A stretch of DNA of 64,000 bases from Mesorhizobium sp. SARCC-RB16n (lineage in GTDB: Bacteria > Pseudomonadota > Alphaproteobacteria > Rhizobiales > Rhizobiaceae), in assembly GCF_008520305.1 (NCBI RefSeq), contig NZ_ML703297.1, forward strand, positions 1-64,000, given 5' to 3'. Shown piece by piece: positions 33,912-43,940 of this stretch. The first letter of the stretch is position 1; the number at the start of each line of letters is the position of its first letter. The notes under the pieces are model-generated. The model saw only the letters and a program-made list of their open reading frames with translations, ran no database searches and was not told where the DNA came from. The translations under genes and the position numbers were made by a program.

Positions 33912-35150
33912 ATGCCCAAAATCATTGTAATTGGCGCCGGAATTGCCGGTGTGTCGACGGCCTATGCTTTGTTGGAGCAAGGCTACGACGTCACTGTGGT
34001 CGAGCGGCGCCGCTATGCCGCGATGGAAACGTCGTTCGCCAACGGCGGCCAGCTGTCCGCGAGCAATGCCGAAGTCTGGAATCACTGGTCAACCGTCCTC
34101 AAGGGCATCAAGTGGATGCTTCGGCGGGACGCACCGCTCCTCATGAACCCTACCCCGTCGTGGCACAAGTACAGCTGGCTGATGGAATTCGTATCCAATA
34201 TTTCGCGATATCGCGAGAACACGATTGAAACGACCCGCCTGGCTATCGCGGCCCGTAAGTACCTCTTCGAGATCGCTGACCGTGAAGGCATCGACTTTGA
34301 TCACGTCCGTCGCGGTATCCTGCATGTTTACTGGGATAAAACCGGCTTCGACCATGCGTTGAAAGTGAATGAGATGCTGAACGAGGGCGGCCTCGACCGG
34401 CGATCGGTGACGCCCGGCGAATTTGCCGGGATTGAACCCGCCTTGCATGGCAATTTTTATGGAGGGTTTTACACCCCGTCGGATTCGACCGGCGACATCC
34501 ACAAATATTGCGCGGGTTTGGCGAAGGCCTGCACAAAGCGCGGCGCCCAATTCATCTATGACGCTGCGGTGATCCGGATTGAACGCCGGGATCGCTTTAA
34601 CCTCGTTTGCACAACTGATGGCGCCGATCTGACGCTGGTGGCCGATGGCATTGTAGTATGTGCGGGAACAAATAGCCGCGATATCGCTGCGATGTTCGGG
34701 GATCGCATCAATATTTATCCGGTGAAAGGCTATTCAATTACGGTGGAGTTGGAGGGGTCTACGGCAGATTCCTCGGCGCCTTGGGTAAGCATTCTGGACG
34801 ACCGCGCGAAAATCGTGACCAGCCGCCTCGGCGCAGCGCGCCTGCGCGTGGCAGGTACCGCGGAGTTCAACGGCGTCAATTTCGACATCCGTGAAGATCG
34901 CATCAGACCTTTGATCGACTGGACCCGGATGATGTTCCCGAAAGTGGTAACTGAACACGTTGTGCCGTGGGCAGGGCTGCGACCCATGATGCCGAACATG
35001 ATGCCCCGGGTCGGCAAAGGCCGGGTTCCGGGTGTCTTCTACAATACGGGACACGGGCATCTAGGGTGGACGCTTTCTGCTGCAACATCGGCCATGCTGG
35101 CCACGGTTGTGGCTGCCGATCTTCCGGTCGATGCTCGTATCGCGGCATAG
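33912..35150 (+). CDS. dadA: FAD-dependent D-amino-acid dehydrogenase / glycine oxidase-like enzyme
   Basis: 412 residues of the DAO family. The dinucleotide-binding motif VIGAGIAGVSTAYALLEQGYDVTVVE is at residues 5-30, followed by ETSFANGGQLSASNAEVW, typical of DadA. The C-terminal FAD contact is GVFYNTGHGHLGWTLS. It should oxidise D-amino acids (or glycine/sarcosine) to the keto acid and ammonia at the inner membrane. The upstream tandem glycine riboswitch suggests that glycine or a glycine-yielding substrate is physiological. The gene name reflects family resemblance, not proven substrate. Confidence 0.85.
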   Translation: MPKIIVIGAGIAGVSTAYALLEQGYDVTVVERRRYAAMETSFANGGQLSASNAEVWNHWSTVLKGIKWMLRRDAPLLMNPTPSWHKYSWLMEFVSNISRYRENTIETTRLAIAARKYLFEIADREGIDFDHVRRGILHVYWDKTGFDHALKVNEMLNEGGLDRRSVTPGEFAGIEPALHGNFYGGFYTPSDSTGDIHKYCAGLAKACTKRGAQFIYDAAVIRIERRDRFNLVCTTDGADLTLVADGIVVCAGTNSRDIAAMFGDRINIYPVKGYSITVELEGSTADSSAPWVSILDDRAKIVTSRLGAARLRVAGTAEFNGVNFDIREDRIRPLIDWTRMMFPKVVTEHVVPWAGLRPMMPNMMPRVGKGRVPGVFYNTGHGHLGWTLSAATSAMLATVVAADLPVDARIAA

Positions 35151-35195
35151 AAGAATAGAAGACGCCCAGCTAACAAGCTCAAGGGAAAATCCAAT

Positions 35196-35627
35196 ATGAC
35201 CAAGCTGACATTGGAAGTTGCCAATTCCATCATTAATCGGGCTTGCTCTACAGCAAGCGGGAAGGGTCTTAAGGCATTGAGCGTTGCGGTCCTGGATGCT
35301 GGCGGCCACTTGGTCGCGTTTCAGAAGCAGGACGGGGCTTCAATGCTCCGCTTTGAAATTGCATTCGGCAAGGCTTACGGAGCTTTGGCCGTCGGTTTCG
35401 GTTCGCGCTGGCTCGACAAAGCATCAGCCGACCGACCTCACTTTGTAGCCGGCCTGACCACTATACCAGGCGGCAAGATTGTTCCCGTCCCCGGGGGCGT
35501 CCTAGTGCGAGACCAGGCCGGTCGGTTGCTTGGTGCGGTAGGGATTACCGGAGATACATCCGACAACGATGAAGCAGTGGCCGTGGAAGCAATCGAGATA
35601 GGCGGTTTGAATGCTCAGGCGGCCTGA
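35196..35627 (+). CDS. GlcG/HbpS family protein (DUF336)
   Basis: 143 residues matching the GlcG/HbpS/PduO-C family: LTLEVANSIINRACSTASGKGLKALSVAVLDAGGHLVAFQKQDGAS, FGKAYGAL, IPGGKIVPVPGGVLVRD and GAVGITGDTSDNDEAV. Members bind haem or cobalamin-like cofactors or accompany oxidative catabolic operons, but the exact role is not settled. It follows the DadA-like gene by 45 bp in the same direction and is likely in the riboswitch-controlled operon. Length is standard. Confidence 0.85.
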   Translation: MTKLTLEVANSIINRACSTASGKGLKALSVAVLDAGGHLVAFQKQDGASMLRFEIAFGKAYGALAVGFGSRWLDKASADRPHFVAGLTTIPGGKIVPVPGGVLVRDQAGRLLGAVGITGDTSDNDEAVAVEAIEIGGLNAQAA

Positions 35628-35820
35628 TTGAGGCCACCCACTCGAAGCGCCTCGTGCTCGTCGGGCGAGAGACGCAAATCTGGCGAGCGATCAGGCACAT
35701 TTGAAATAGCGTCTGCGCCGCCGGCGCGATTTTGGCATCTTTCGTGCGCTGAGCGCCGTTAGGATGGTGGGCAGATGCAGCCGCCAGGGTCCAGAACGTT
35801 TGGATAGACAGGATTATCGA

Positions 35821-36990
35821 ATGGATCAGCAAGCCTCCTACGGATTTGCGCCGTCTGAGTTCGAAGAGCGTGTCGCCAGGGCTCAGCGGTTGATGGGTCA
35901 ACATCGCCTGGACGGCTTGTTGCTCACTTCAATGGACAATATCCGGTACTTCATCGGTGTCGATTCCACATTCTGGGAGAGTTACACCCGACCTTGGTTT
36001 GTATTAGTGCCTGCTATCGGGGCGCCCCTTGCGATCATTCCCGAAATTGGAAGGGCTATTATCGAGAAGACGTGGATCACGGAAATCAGATCCTGGCCGT
36101 CGCCTCGGCCCGAAGACGAAGGCACCTCTCTTGTTGTCTCTGCGATATCCGACCTGCCCCAGCGACACGGACGGGTCGGAGCTGAGCTTGGTTTCGAACT
36201 GCGACTGGGAATGCCGGTAACGCAATTGAATGCGATCATCGGTGACCTGAAAAGCGTCGAGATTGTCGATGGCGCAAGCCTCATTTGGCAGCTCCGCATG
36301 ATCAAGAGCGCGGCCGAGGTCAGTAAAATCAAAAAGGCTGTCGACATCGCGGGCGCCGTATACGCCCAAGTGCCCGATTTCGTTATAATCGGCGATACTG
36401 AACGTACGATCCTTCGGGAATTCCGCGGTCGCCTCAATATGGGCGGCGCCGGCGCTATCCCGACCCTCATTTGCAGATCCGACGTCGGCGGGCCTTTCGA
36501 GATTACGGGCGGTCCAAGGGACCGGCCAATCGCTGATGGCGATCTGCTCTTCATTGACACGGGCACGACCTTCGACGGGTATTTCTGCGACTACGATCGC
36601 AACTACCAGGTTGGCAGGGCTACGGATGCCCTGCGGTATGCTCACGACAAGGTGTGGGAAGCGCACGAGGTTGGGCTTCAAACAGTAACAGCAGGGGTTA
36701 CGGCCGGATATGTGTTTGAACAGATGGCCAAGGCGCTTTCTTCCGGTGGGACGGATCTCAACAGCAACGGGCGCATGGGCCACGGGCTTGGGCTCCGGCT
36801 GACCGAACCGCCGTCCATTCGACTGGAGGACAATACGGTGTTGCAGCCAGGCATGGTGCTCTGCATTGAGCCTGCCTTGGAGTACGAGCCCGGTAAAATC
36901 GTCCTGCATGAGGAAACAGTCGTGGTCACTGAAGGAAAGGCCCAACTGCTTACCCTTCGGGCGCCGAAGCAGCTAGCCCAGATAGGCTGA
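35821..36990 (+). CDS. M24-family Xaa-Pro dipeptidase-like metallopeptidase
   Basis: 389 residues from ATG 35821; the frame is open a further 19 codons upstream, but MDQQASYG is the more likely start. The N-terminal creatinase-like domain is followed by the pita-bread domain. Metal ligands are visible: two Asp in FIDTGTTFDGYFCDYDRNY, His in MGHGLGLRLTEPPS, Glu in LCIEPALEYE and Glu in VTEGKAQ preceded by LHEETVVV. It may cleave dipeptides or creatine-like amides. Position in the amino-acid cluster fits release of amino acids from imported peptides. There is a 190-bp gap to the previous gene. Confidence 0.85.
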   Translation: MDQQASYGFAPSEFEERVARAQRLMGQHRLDGLLLTSMDNIRYFIGVDSTFWESYTRPWFVLVPAIGAPLAIIPEIGRAIIEKTWITEIRSWPSPRPEDEGTSLVVSAISDLPQRHGRVGAELGFELRLGMPVTQLNAIIGDLKSVEIVDGASLIWQLRMIKSAAEVSKIKKAVDIAGAVYAQVPDFVIIGDTERTILREFRGRLNMGGAGAIPTLICRSDVGGPFEITGGPRDRPIADGDLLFIDTGTTFDGYFCDYDRNYQVGRATDALRYAHDKVWEAHEVGLQTVTAGVTAGYVFEQMAKALSSGGTDLNSNGRMGHGLGLRLTEPPSIRLEDNTVLQPGMVLCIEPALEYEPGKIVLHEETVVVTEGKAQLLTLRAPKQLAQIG

Positions 36991-37048
36991 TGGGGTAGAA
37001 GGCTCTCGCCCGAACCTCCTATTTGCGGCCGGTATTAGAGACCGCGGG

Positions 37049-38245
37049 TCATATAATCGAAAGTTCCCTTGCTACCTCCGCAAACGCCTCGACCGCGCGG
37101 TCGATGTCGGTGCAGGAATGCGCCGCCGACATCTGCGTGCGGATGCGCGCCTGGCCTTTCGGTACGACAGGGAATGAAAAGCCGATGACATAGATGCCGC
37201 GCTTCAGCATGCGCGCCGCCATTTCTTGCGCCAGCGTGGCATCGCCCAGCATCACCGGGATGATCGGGTGATCGGCGCCGGCCAGCGTGAAACCCAACTT
37301 GCCCATCTGAGACCGAAAGCGTTCTGCGTTGGCATATAGGCGCTGGCGCAGCGCGTCGCCATGGCGGATCAGGTCGAACACTTTGATCGAGGCGCCGGCG
37401 ATTGCCGGCATCAGCGTGTTGGAGAAGAGATAGGGGCGCGAGCGCTGGCGCAGCCAGTCGACTACCTGGCTCTTGCCCGACGTGTAGCCGCCGGAAGCGC
37501 CGCCGAGCGCCTTGCCGAGGGTGCCGGTGATGATGTCCACCCTGCCCTCGACGCCGCAATGCTCGGCCGAGCCGCGGCCATTCTTACCGACGAAGCCGAC
37601 CGCATGGCTGTCGTCGACCATGACCAGGGCGTCGTATTTGTCGGCAAGGTCGCAGACGCCCTTGAGGTTGGCGATGATGCCGTCCATCGAGAACACGCCG
37701 TCCGTCGCGATCAGCCGGAAGCGGCAATCCTTCGCCTCCTTCAGCCGCGCCTCGAGATCGGCCATGTCGTTGTTGGCATAGCGGAAGCGCTTGGCCTTCG
37801 ACAGCCTGACCCCGTCGATGATCGAGGCATGGTTCAGCGCGTCCGAGATGATAGCGTCCTCCTCGCCGAGCAGCGTCTCGAACAGGCCGCCATTGGCGTC
37901 GAAGCAGGAGCCGTAGAGGATGGTGTCCTCCAGGCCGAGGAAGGATGAAATCGTCGCCTCGAGCTGCTTGTGCTCTTCCTGAGTGCCGCAGATGAAGCGC
38001 ACCGAGGCCATGCCGTAGCCATAACGGTCGAGCGCCTGGCTGGCCGCCGCGCGCAGGTCGGCGCTGTCGGCGAGGCCGAGATAGTTGTTGGCGCAGAAAT
38101 TGAGCACCTTCTGCCCGCCGACCTCGATCTCGGCTGACTGCATCGAGGATATGACCTGTTCGGATTTGTAGAGGCCGGCAGACTTCAGACCGGCGAGCTC
38201 ATTCGAGAGATGAGAAATGAAGGCGTCGGTCATCGGCAGACTCAC
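37049..38245 (-). CDS. kbl: Glycine C-acetyltransferase (2-amino-3-ketobutyrate CoA ligase)
   Basis: 398 residues, the normal length of Kbl. PLP-dependent alpha-oxoamine synthase family: [12 protein letters not shown] at the start, [25 protein letters not shown], and PLP Lys in [18 protein letters not shown]. It cleaves 2-amino-3-oxobutyrate to glycine and acetyl-CoA, so it links threonine breakdown to glycine, the ligand of the nearby riboswitch. No threonine dehydrogenase (tdh) is adjacent, which is unusual. It is transcribed towards the M24 gene (convergent). Confidence 0.93.
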   Translation of the reverse strand: MSLPMTDAFISHLSNELAGLKSAGLYKSEQVISSMQSAEIEVGGQKVLNFCANNYLGLADSADLRAAASQALDRYGYGMASVRFICGTQEEHKQLEATISSFLGLEDTILYGSCFDANGGLFETLLGEEDAIISDALNHASIIDGVRLSKAKRFRYANNDMADLEARLKEAKDCRFRLIATDGVFSMDGIIANLKGVCDLADKYDALVMVDDSHAVGFVGKNGRGSAEHCGVEGRVDIITGTLGKALGGASGGYTSGKSQVVDWLRQRSRPYLFSNTLMPAIAGASIKVFDLIRHGDALRQRLYANAERFRSQMGKLGFTLAGADHPIIPVMLGDATLAQEMAARMLKRGIYVIGFSFPVVPKGQARIRTQMSAAHSCTDIDRAVEAFAEVARELSII

Positions 38246-38299
38246 GGCAGCACCGCCCTCCCCGCACTGGGGAGGACCTCTCGGTAATATATTGCGGTA

Positions 38300-39259
38300 C
38301 TATGCGTAATTTGCCGCGGTCGACCATGCGGGATCAGCATGCTTCTCCCAATACAAGGCCGTCAGCTGGCGCGTCAGAGCGCCAACCTTGCCGTCGCCTA
38401 TAATGGTCTCGTCAATCTTGGACACCGGCATGATCCCGCCTGCTGTAGACGTGATGAAAACCTCATCGGCGCCCTTCAGCTCGTTGCGATCAATGTCGCC
38501 GGCGCTGACGGATAGGCCCAGTTCGTCGCACAGATCAAATACGGTTTGCCTGGTAATGCCCGCAAGGACGCCATAAGCCGGTGTCTTCAAGTGGCCATCC
38601 TTCACGGTGAAAACGTTGAAGCCGGGCCCCTCGGCAATGTTGTCATTGACGTCGACGATCAACGCAGTTTCGGCACCGTAGTCGTACGCATCGAACAGGC
38701 CCTTCACCAAATCGAGCCAGTGATAGTTCTTGATAGTCGGATCGACCGACTTGGGCGGGATCCGAACGGTGTTGCTGATGGCGACATGCAGGCCGCGCTC
38801 GAGCTGCTCCTTGTTGGCAACCGACCCGAAAGGCACAGCGAACGCAATGAACCTATTCTCCGACTCGCGCGGGTCCCGGCTAAAGGTGGGCGAGCCACCG
38901 CGCGTGCAGATCATCTCGACATAGGCCGATTTGTGCCCGGACAGCGCCACACAAGTCGAAAGGATCTTTTCGATCTCACTGCGGTTGTAGGGAAGCTTCA
39001 TGCGCAGCTTTTCCATTCCGCGGAAGAACCGGTCCAGGTGCAAGTCCAGCCTGAAGAACCTCCCGTCCCAGACATGGACGGTATCGTAGGTGGCATCGGA
39101 ATGCAGAAAGCCCCAGTCCAGAACGGATACCTTGGCTTCGGACATCGGCAGGTACTGACCATCCATGAAGGCCACGCCGTGAGGATACTGCCGTTGATCC
39201 TGGTGCCGTTTTTCTATGGCTGGGAGCGTCGTTGCAGGTTCGGCTGCAGCAATTGTCAT
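38300..39259 (-). CDS. Class IV aminotransferase (D-amino-acid/branched-chain type)
   Basis: 319 residues from ATG 39259, preceded by TTGGAGGACTCAGGA; eight more codons upstream are open but lack a site. Fold-type IV PLP enzyme: AKVSVLDWGFLHSDATYDTVHVWDG, PLP Lys in DPTIKNYHWLDLV, LIVDVNDNIAEGPGFNVF and the phosphate-binding EVFITSTAGGIMPV. It should interconvert D- or branched-chain amino acids and keto acids. It precedes kbl by 54 bp in the same direction, probably one operon. Together with DadA-like and racemase genes it points to D-amino-acid metabolism. Confidence 0.85.
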   Translation of the reverse strand: MTIAAAEPATTLPAIEKRHQDQRQYPHGVAFMDGQYLPMSEAKVSVLDWGFLHSDATYDTVHVWDGRFFRLDLHLDRFFRGMEKLRMKLPYNRSEIEKILSTCVALSGHKSAYVEMICTRGGSPTFSRDPRESENRFIAFAVPFGSVANKEQLERGLHVAISNTVRIPPKSVDPTIKNYHWLDLVKGLFDAYDYGAETALIVDVNDNIAEGPGFNVFTVKDGHLKTPAYGVLAGITRQTVFDLCDELGLSVSAGDIDRNELKGADEVFITSTAGGIMPVSKIDETIIGDGKVGALTRQLTALYWEKHADPAWSTAANYA

Positions 39260-39467
39260 TCCTGAGTCCTCCAATTCTTGCAATCTCGCATAAGCGCATC
39301 GCCGCCGCTGCGGCTCCAGACCAGCAGCACACCGGGCGTGGCCGCCTTTGGTACGGCCGCCGGAACAATTAAATCGCAGACTTCGATGGATTGATTGCGA
39401 TCAAAGTAGCGGCTCCGCCGCAATGAACGCTTCAAAAAGTGGATGGAAGTGAGGGAAACGCTGGGGC

Positions 39468-39923
39468 TTACACTAGCACCCGTGGCTCAAACTTTACCCG
39501 GTCCAACGCAATCATGCTCTTGAATTTGCGGACATTGGGATTTGTATAGAGCTTGGTTTTCACAAAAACGTCAAAGTCCTCGACGTCTTCCACTCCTACA
39601 ATAAGAACGAAGTCAGCATCACCTGTCACCATATAGCATTGAGTAACTTCTTTCGCCGCCCTCATCGCTCGCTTGAAGTCGTCGACAAGATCCAGACGCT
39701 CACGATCGAGCTCCACCGTTACGACCACCGTCAGAGACTTCCCGAGCGCTTTGGGGTCCACCAGGGAGATATCAGCGGTGATAACACCGTCGGCCCGTAA
39801 CTTATTCACGCGGCGCATGCATGAGGCAGCTGAGGATCCCACCAGGTCAGCTAACTCGGCGAACGACAACCGGTTGTTCTTTTGCAGGGCTCCAAGTATG
39901 CGCCGGTCAAGGTCATCCATCAT
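39468..39923 (-). CDS. Lrp/AsnC-family transcriptional regulator
   Basis: 151 residues. The N-terminal winged HTH (DDLDRRILGALQKNNRLSFAELADLVGSSAASCMRRVNKL) and C-terminal RAM ligand-binding domain (VTQCYMVTGDADFVLIVGVEDVEDFDVF) are complete. Such regulators sense amino acids and control adjacent transport and catabolic genes. It lies between the leftward aminotransferase/kbl pair and the divergent M20 gene, so it is the natural local regulator of the cluster. The 39924-40170 intergenic region is its likely target. Confidence 0.92.
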   Translation of the reverse strand: MMDDLDRRILGALQKNNRLSFAELADLVGSSAASCMRRVNKLRADGVITADISLVDPKALGKSLTVVVTVELDRERLDLVDDFKRAMRAAKEVTQCYMVTGDADFVLIVGVEDVEDFDVFVKTKLYTNPNVRKFKSMIALDRVKFEPRVLV

Positions 39924-40170
39924 TTTAATACCCTAGAGGCGAATCCACGATTGCGCAAAGCGATCCGAAACGCTCGTTGCAGGATCTGACGCTCGATGAA
40001 ACGTTACCCCACTTAAAAGGTGTCACTATTGCAATCGTCGCGGAAATGCGACGGTTCATTTCACAGGGACGCAAATTTCGCCCAAACCATTTCAAACGCT
40101 TAGGGCATTCTGCACATGGTACAAACCAGCGCCATATGATGGGCGCCAGACTTTGCTGAAGGGAGCCAGC

Positions 40171-41382
40171 ATGCACTCAGTCGACGAGTTTTATCACCTG
40201 GCCGACGAGGTCACAGCCTGGCGCCGGCATCTTCATCAAAACCCCGAACTCGACTTTGCCGTGCACGAGACGGCACGGTTTGTTGCGGACAAGCTGGCGT
40301 CATTTGGGATCAACCACATTGAAACTGGCATAGCCGGCACCGGCATCGTCGCTTTGATCCAGGGTGAGGGTGGCGAAGGACCGACTATCGGCCTGCGTGC
40401 CGATATGGACGCATTGCCGATCCATGAAACGCCGGGAAAGGATTGGGCCTCGAAGACCCCCGGGAAGATGCACGCCTGCGGTCATGACGGCCACACGTCG
40501 ATGCTGCTTGGTGCTGCGAAGTACCTCGCTGGGAAACGGGATTTCAGGGGCACCGTCGCGCTTATCTTCCAGCCGGCCGAGGAGGTCGAATTGCCCTCGG
40601 GCGGGTTAAAGATGGTCGAGGACGGTTTTTTAGACCGTTTTCAAATCTCCCAGGTCTTCGGCATGCACAACTGGCCAGGGATCGATATCGGTAAGTTCGC
40701 CATTTGCGCAGGCCCTATGATGGCCTCCCAGGATGATTTTGACATCGTTGTACAGGGTCGCGGCGGGCACGCTGCAGCCCCGCACTTGACAGTTGATCCC
40801 GTCGTTATCGCCGCTCAGGTCATTATTGGCCTGCAGGCTCTAGTGTCGCGCAGCACCGATCCAATCGAGTCGCTGGTGATCTCCGTCACGAAACTCCGCG
40901 CTTCGAATGCTTATAATGTGATTGCCGACGAAGTCGAACTTGCAGGAACAGTCCGCGCGTTGGCCGCTGTCCTGCGCGACTTCGCTGAGACCCAGTTGGA
41001 GACGACGGCTCGGAAAATCGCACAAGCTTTCGGAGGCGACATTTCTTACCGCTACCGCCGATCGGTTCCAGCCACTGTGAACGACACCGCAGCCACCGCC
41101 CTTGCCATTCGTGCGGCGGGAGGCACCGGCGCGACCGCAGTAGACGCGAAGTTGAAGCCGGTCATGGGCGCCGAGGATTTCGCTTACATGTTGCAGGCGC
41201 GCCCAGGGGCCCTCATCTTCATCGGAAATGGTCCTTCGGCTGCGGTGCATAATGCCGGTTACGATTTTGACGACGCAGCAATCCCGTATGGGGTGGCCTA
41301 TTGGGCCAACGTCGTAGAGGCTACGCTTGGTGTTGGCGGGGTTAACCGGCCGGGGCCGACCAGACGCCCCAGCACCAGCTAG
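40171..41382 (+). CDS. M20-family amidohydrolase (hippurate hydrolase-like)
   Basis: 403 residues from ATG 40171 (GAAGGGAGCC upstream). Metal-binding motifs: LRADMDALPIHE, MHACGHDGHTSMLLGAAKYL, FQPAEEVE, MHNWPG and near the end VMGAEDFAYML. The dimerisation domain lies in the middle. It hydrolyses N-acyl amino acids or related amides, releasing the free amino acid. The product would feed the aminotransferase and dehydrogenases around it. It is divergent from the Lrp gene. Confidence 0.9.
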   Translation: MHSVDEFYHLADEVTAWRRHLHQNPELDFAVHETARFVADKLASFGINHIETGIAGTGIVALIQGEGGEGPTIGLRADMDALPIHETPGKDWASKTPGKMHACGHDGHTSMLLGAAKYLAGKRDFRGTVALIFQPAEEVELPSGGLKMVEDGFLDRFQISQVFGMHNWPGIDIGKFAICAGPMMASQDDFDIVVQGRGGHAAAPHLTVDPVVIAAQVIIGLQALVSRSTDPIESLVISVTKLRASNAYNVIADEVELAGTVRALAAVLRDFAETQLETTARKIAQAFGGDISYRYRRSVPATVNDTAATALAIRAAGGTGATAVDAKLKPVMGAEDFAYMLQARPGALIFIGNGPSAAVHNAGYDFDDAAIPYGVAYWANVVEATLGVGGVNRPGPTRRPSTS

Positions 41383-41530
41383 GCAACACGGCATTTTGGA
41401 GGGCCTCATTGCAAACCCCTGCCACTTGTGCACGATACGTTTCATGTCGTCTGAAGTTTTGGTCAATTGGACGCGGCCATTTACTCCATGATCCTGCAGT
41501 AATCAACTAACGACAAGCCGGGGCGTTGTA

Positions 41531-42547
41531 ATGAAGATACTTGTTGGATGGCACGCGACCGATGCCGAGCTGGCTCGGTTTCGAACGGCGGTTCCTGGAG
41601 CCACCGTTGTAGGCCCCCGTCCTGAACCTCACCTTTCTCGGTTCGATCTGACACTCGAGTCGATTTCAAATGACATCAGTGACGCAGATTGCTTCGTTGG
41701 ATGGGTCATGCCCGACGGTGCACTGGACATCGCCAAGAAGCTGAAATTGATATGTTGGATGCATACGGGTTGCGACGAGCTTGACCTCGCTCGCCTTAAA
41801 ACGCTCGGTGTCCAGGTCACCAATCTACGTGGAGCCAACAGTATTCCGGTGGCAGAGCAGGCCATGGCGATTTTGCTGGGTTTGGCCAAGCGATTGCTTT
41901 TTAAGCACCAAGCTGTCGTCAATGGCGACCCCCTGCGGGTTTTTGCCAACGAGACGCGGTCGGCCATGCTGAATGATCGAACTGTCGGAATAATCGGCCT
42001 GGGGCAGATCGGGTCGGCTATCGCCAAGCGTGCCAAAGCCTTCGATATGAAGATATTGGGAGTTCGTCTTCATCCGGAGCTTGGAGCCGGCGTAGCGGAT
42101 GAGGTGTTCGGAATCGACAAGTTGCATCATGTGCTGGCGCAGAGTGATTACGTAGTACTGTCGACGCCAATCACAAAAAAAACAGAGGCTTTCATTGGCG
42201 CCGCCGAGATTGCAGCGATGAAACATGGTGTTGTCTTAGTGAACGTCGCACGTGGCAATCTCATCCAGGAGAAACCTCTTTATGATGCGCTGCAGGCCGG
42301 CAAGATCTTTGGCTATGGTGCGGATGTCTGGTGGAACTATAAAAATGCGTATCCTGCGACGTACCATTTTCCAGCCCCGTCAAGAACCGGGATACAGCGG
42401 CTTCCAAACGTCATAGCCTCAGGCGATCAGGCCGTGAATGCGGACGGTGTTCTTGATGGAAACATCGATCGATGCGTGGAGAGTCTGGTTCAGTTTTCCA
42501 ACAACAAGCCACTTACTTGGAAGATAGATCTTGACCTTGGATACTAG
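41531..42547 (+). CDS. D-2-hydroxyacid dehydrogenase family protein
   Basis: 338 residues. NAD-binding motif VGIIGLGQIGSAIAKRAKAF, the substrate Arg region VNVARGNLIQEKPLYDAL, then GYGADVWWN and a C-terminal IASGDQA. The family reduces 2-keto acids to D-2-hydroxy acids (or the reverse). In this cluster it could act on keto acids made by the aminotransferase or DadA-like enzyme. The catalytic His region is atypical (GDQA rather than TPHxA), so activity may differ. It follows the M20 gene by 150 bp. Confidence 0.82.
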   Translation: MKILVGWHATDAELARFRTAVPGATVVGPRPEPHLSRFDLTLESISNDISDADCFVGWVMPDGALDIAKKLKLICWMHTGCDELDLARLKTLGVQVTNLRGANSIPVAEQAMAILLGLAKRLLFKHQAVVNGDPLRVFANETRSAMLNDRTVGIIGLGQIGSAIAKRAKAFDMKILGVRLHPELGAGVADEVFGIDKLHHVLAQSDYVVLSTPITKKTEAFIGAAEIAAMKHGVVLVNVARGNLIQEKPLYDALQAGKIFGYGADVWWNYKNAYPATYHFPAPSRTGIQRLPNVIASGDQAVNADGVLDGNIDRCVESLVQFSNNKPLTWKIDLDLGY

Positions 42548-43052
42548 GCCGCAGCCGGCTAGGCGTCAGCCTCTTTGCGGACCGGTGCTCACGTGGGCGT
42601 GGCGGAGCGTTCTGCGGCCCCTCGGCTGCTTCCCAACCGCGCGGGTTCGCTTCGGCCCACCCACCCAAGCTTCAAACGAAGAGCGCGGCAAGCTGCCAGT
42701 CTCTAGCTTGAGCATGCACTGCGGCCAGACTCTGGCTGCATCACTCATTCTCTCAGATAGGTCGCACCCGCTGGCAGGGCTGAGTGCTGCTGGGTAAGCC
42801 TTGACCCGGTATTGCTTCAACTGGCGCCCATGGAGCGCAAACGCGCGGCATCGGCTAGCGGTCGTCTAGCGCGGTATCCCCTCCGGGTCGTACTTGCAAC
42901 CGCTCCTGGTAGCGCCACCTGCGGAGAACACATTTCAAATGCATCTAACTTTGTGCGTCATTCATTTCATGCATCCGGCATCTTTGGCGCAAAGCGGGCT
43001 GAGCGTTGCGTCATAGTCTTAGCTGAGGCAGATCAATTTGTGAGGCTCTGAA
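42548..43052. other. Intergenic region, no gene supported
   Basis: About 500 bp between the hydroxyacid dehydrogenase and the racemase. Short frames on both strands lack domains, ribosome binding sites and stable codon use. The DNA carries stop codons in all rightward frames and could be a degraded gene, but nothing is recognisable. Confidence 0.4.
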
Positions 43053-43745
43053 TTGTCGCTCCCCCGTTCCCTTGGTATTCTCAATCTTGAAAGAGGAGCA
43101 CTCGCCGGCGAGTCTGCGTCGGACGAGGCCATCGAAGCTTTTAAGGAGAGGCTTCCTTTTCCAGTCATCGCAGAGACCGTTGAGGGAGCTTGGGCCGACA
43201 ACGTCATTCAGGGTGACCCAGCGCTGGAGCCAGCCTACATTGCTGCCGCTCGTCGCCTCGTTGCTCGAGGAGCTGTGGCGATCAGCGCCAACTGTGGTTA
43301 CTCGGTCCGTCACCAAGCCGCTGTCGCTGCGGCAGTTAAAGTCCCCGTGGCGGCCACAAGTCTCGTACTGCTTCCATTGCTCCTGAGGCAGTTTCCTGCT
43401 CCCGCACGAATTGCGGTGATTGCGGCTGATTCGAGCTGCCTCGATGACAAGATGCTCGCCGTTCAAGATTCGGCTGATCGGGAGCGCGTTGTGATCGGCG
43501 GTATCGAAGGTGGTGTTATGTGGCAAAACGAGATGCAGCGCCCGCCGCCGTATACCGATCCTTCCACTATTGAAGAGGAAGTCTCGGCTTGCCTGAAGGG
43601 CTTACGATCGAAACACGCTGACATCCAGGCGGTCCTGTTCGAATGTACATTGTTCCCCCTGGTCTCTCCGGCCATCCGACGAAGCACCGGATTGCCGGTC
43701 TACGACATCACAACCCTCTGTCAGCTCACTTATGCGGCCGCGTGA
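43053..43745 (+). CDS. Asp/Glu/hydantoin racemase-like protein
   Basis: 230 residues from a TTG at 43053 (a stop lies four codons upstream and no ATG is nearer). Two catalytic-type cysteines are present: ISANCGYS and LFECTLFPLVSP, in the positions expected for the cofactor-independent racemase superfamily. It may convert L- and D-forms of an amino acid or hydantoin. It is placed just upstream of the peptide ABC transporter and fits with the D-amino-acid enzymes. Confidence 0.8.
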   Translation: MSLPRSLGILNLERGALAGESASDEAIEAFKERLPFPVIAETVEGAWADNVIQGDPALEPAYIAAARRLVARGAVAISANCGYSVRHQAAVAAAVKVPVAATSLVLLPLLLRQFPAPARIAVIAADSSCLDDKMLAVQDSADRERVVIGGIEGGVMWQNEMQRPPPYTDPSTIEEEVSACLKGLRSKHADIQAVLFECTLFPLVSPAIRRSTGLPVYDITTLCQLTYAAA

Positions 43746-43856
43746 CAAATCTTACCGCAATGACATTCGGCGCGCCGATCCGCTCAGGCTCTCGAACCTT
43801 GCTCAGCTGCAATTCCACCGAACGGGATTTTAGATCAGCGCAGCACCAGAAGTATC

Positions 43857-43866
43857 ATACCGGTAT
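43857..43866. promoter_or_regulatory. Palindrome in the ABC-operon promoter region
   Basis: ATACCGGTAT, a perfect 10-bp palindrome about 75 bp upstream of the substrate-binding protein start, within 43746-43940. The position suits an operator for an amino-acid regulator, but no regulator can be assigned. Confidence 0.3.
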
Positions 43867-43940
43867 ATAGGCCGTCATACAGGTTGATGAAAAGCACACT
43901 AAGATAAATAGCCGCAATGGCGTAAAAAAGGGGAAGTACC

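Noticed and set aside
35732-35750. TGGCATCTTTCGTGC upstream of the M24 peptidase
   Set aside because: Two mismatches in conserved positions of the -24/-12 consensus and no activator site.
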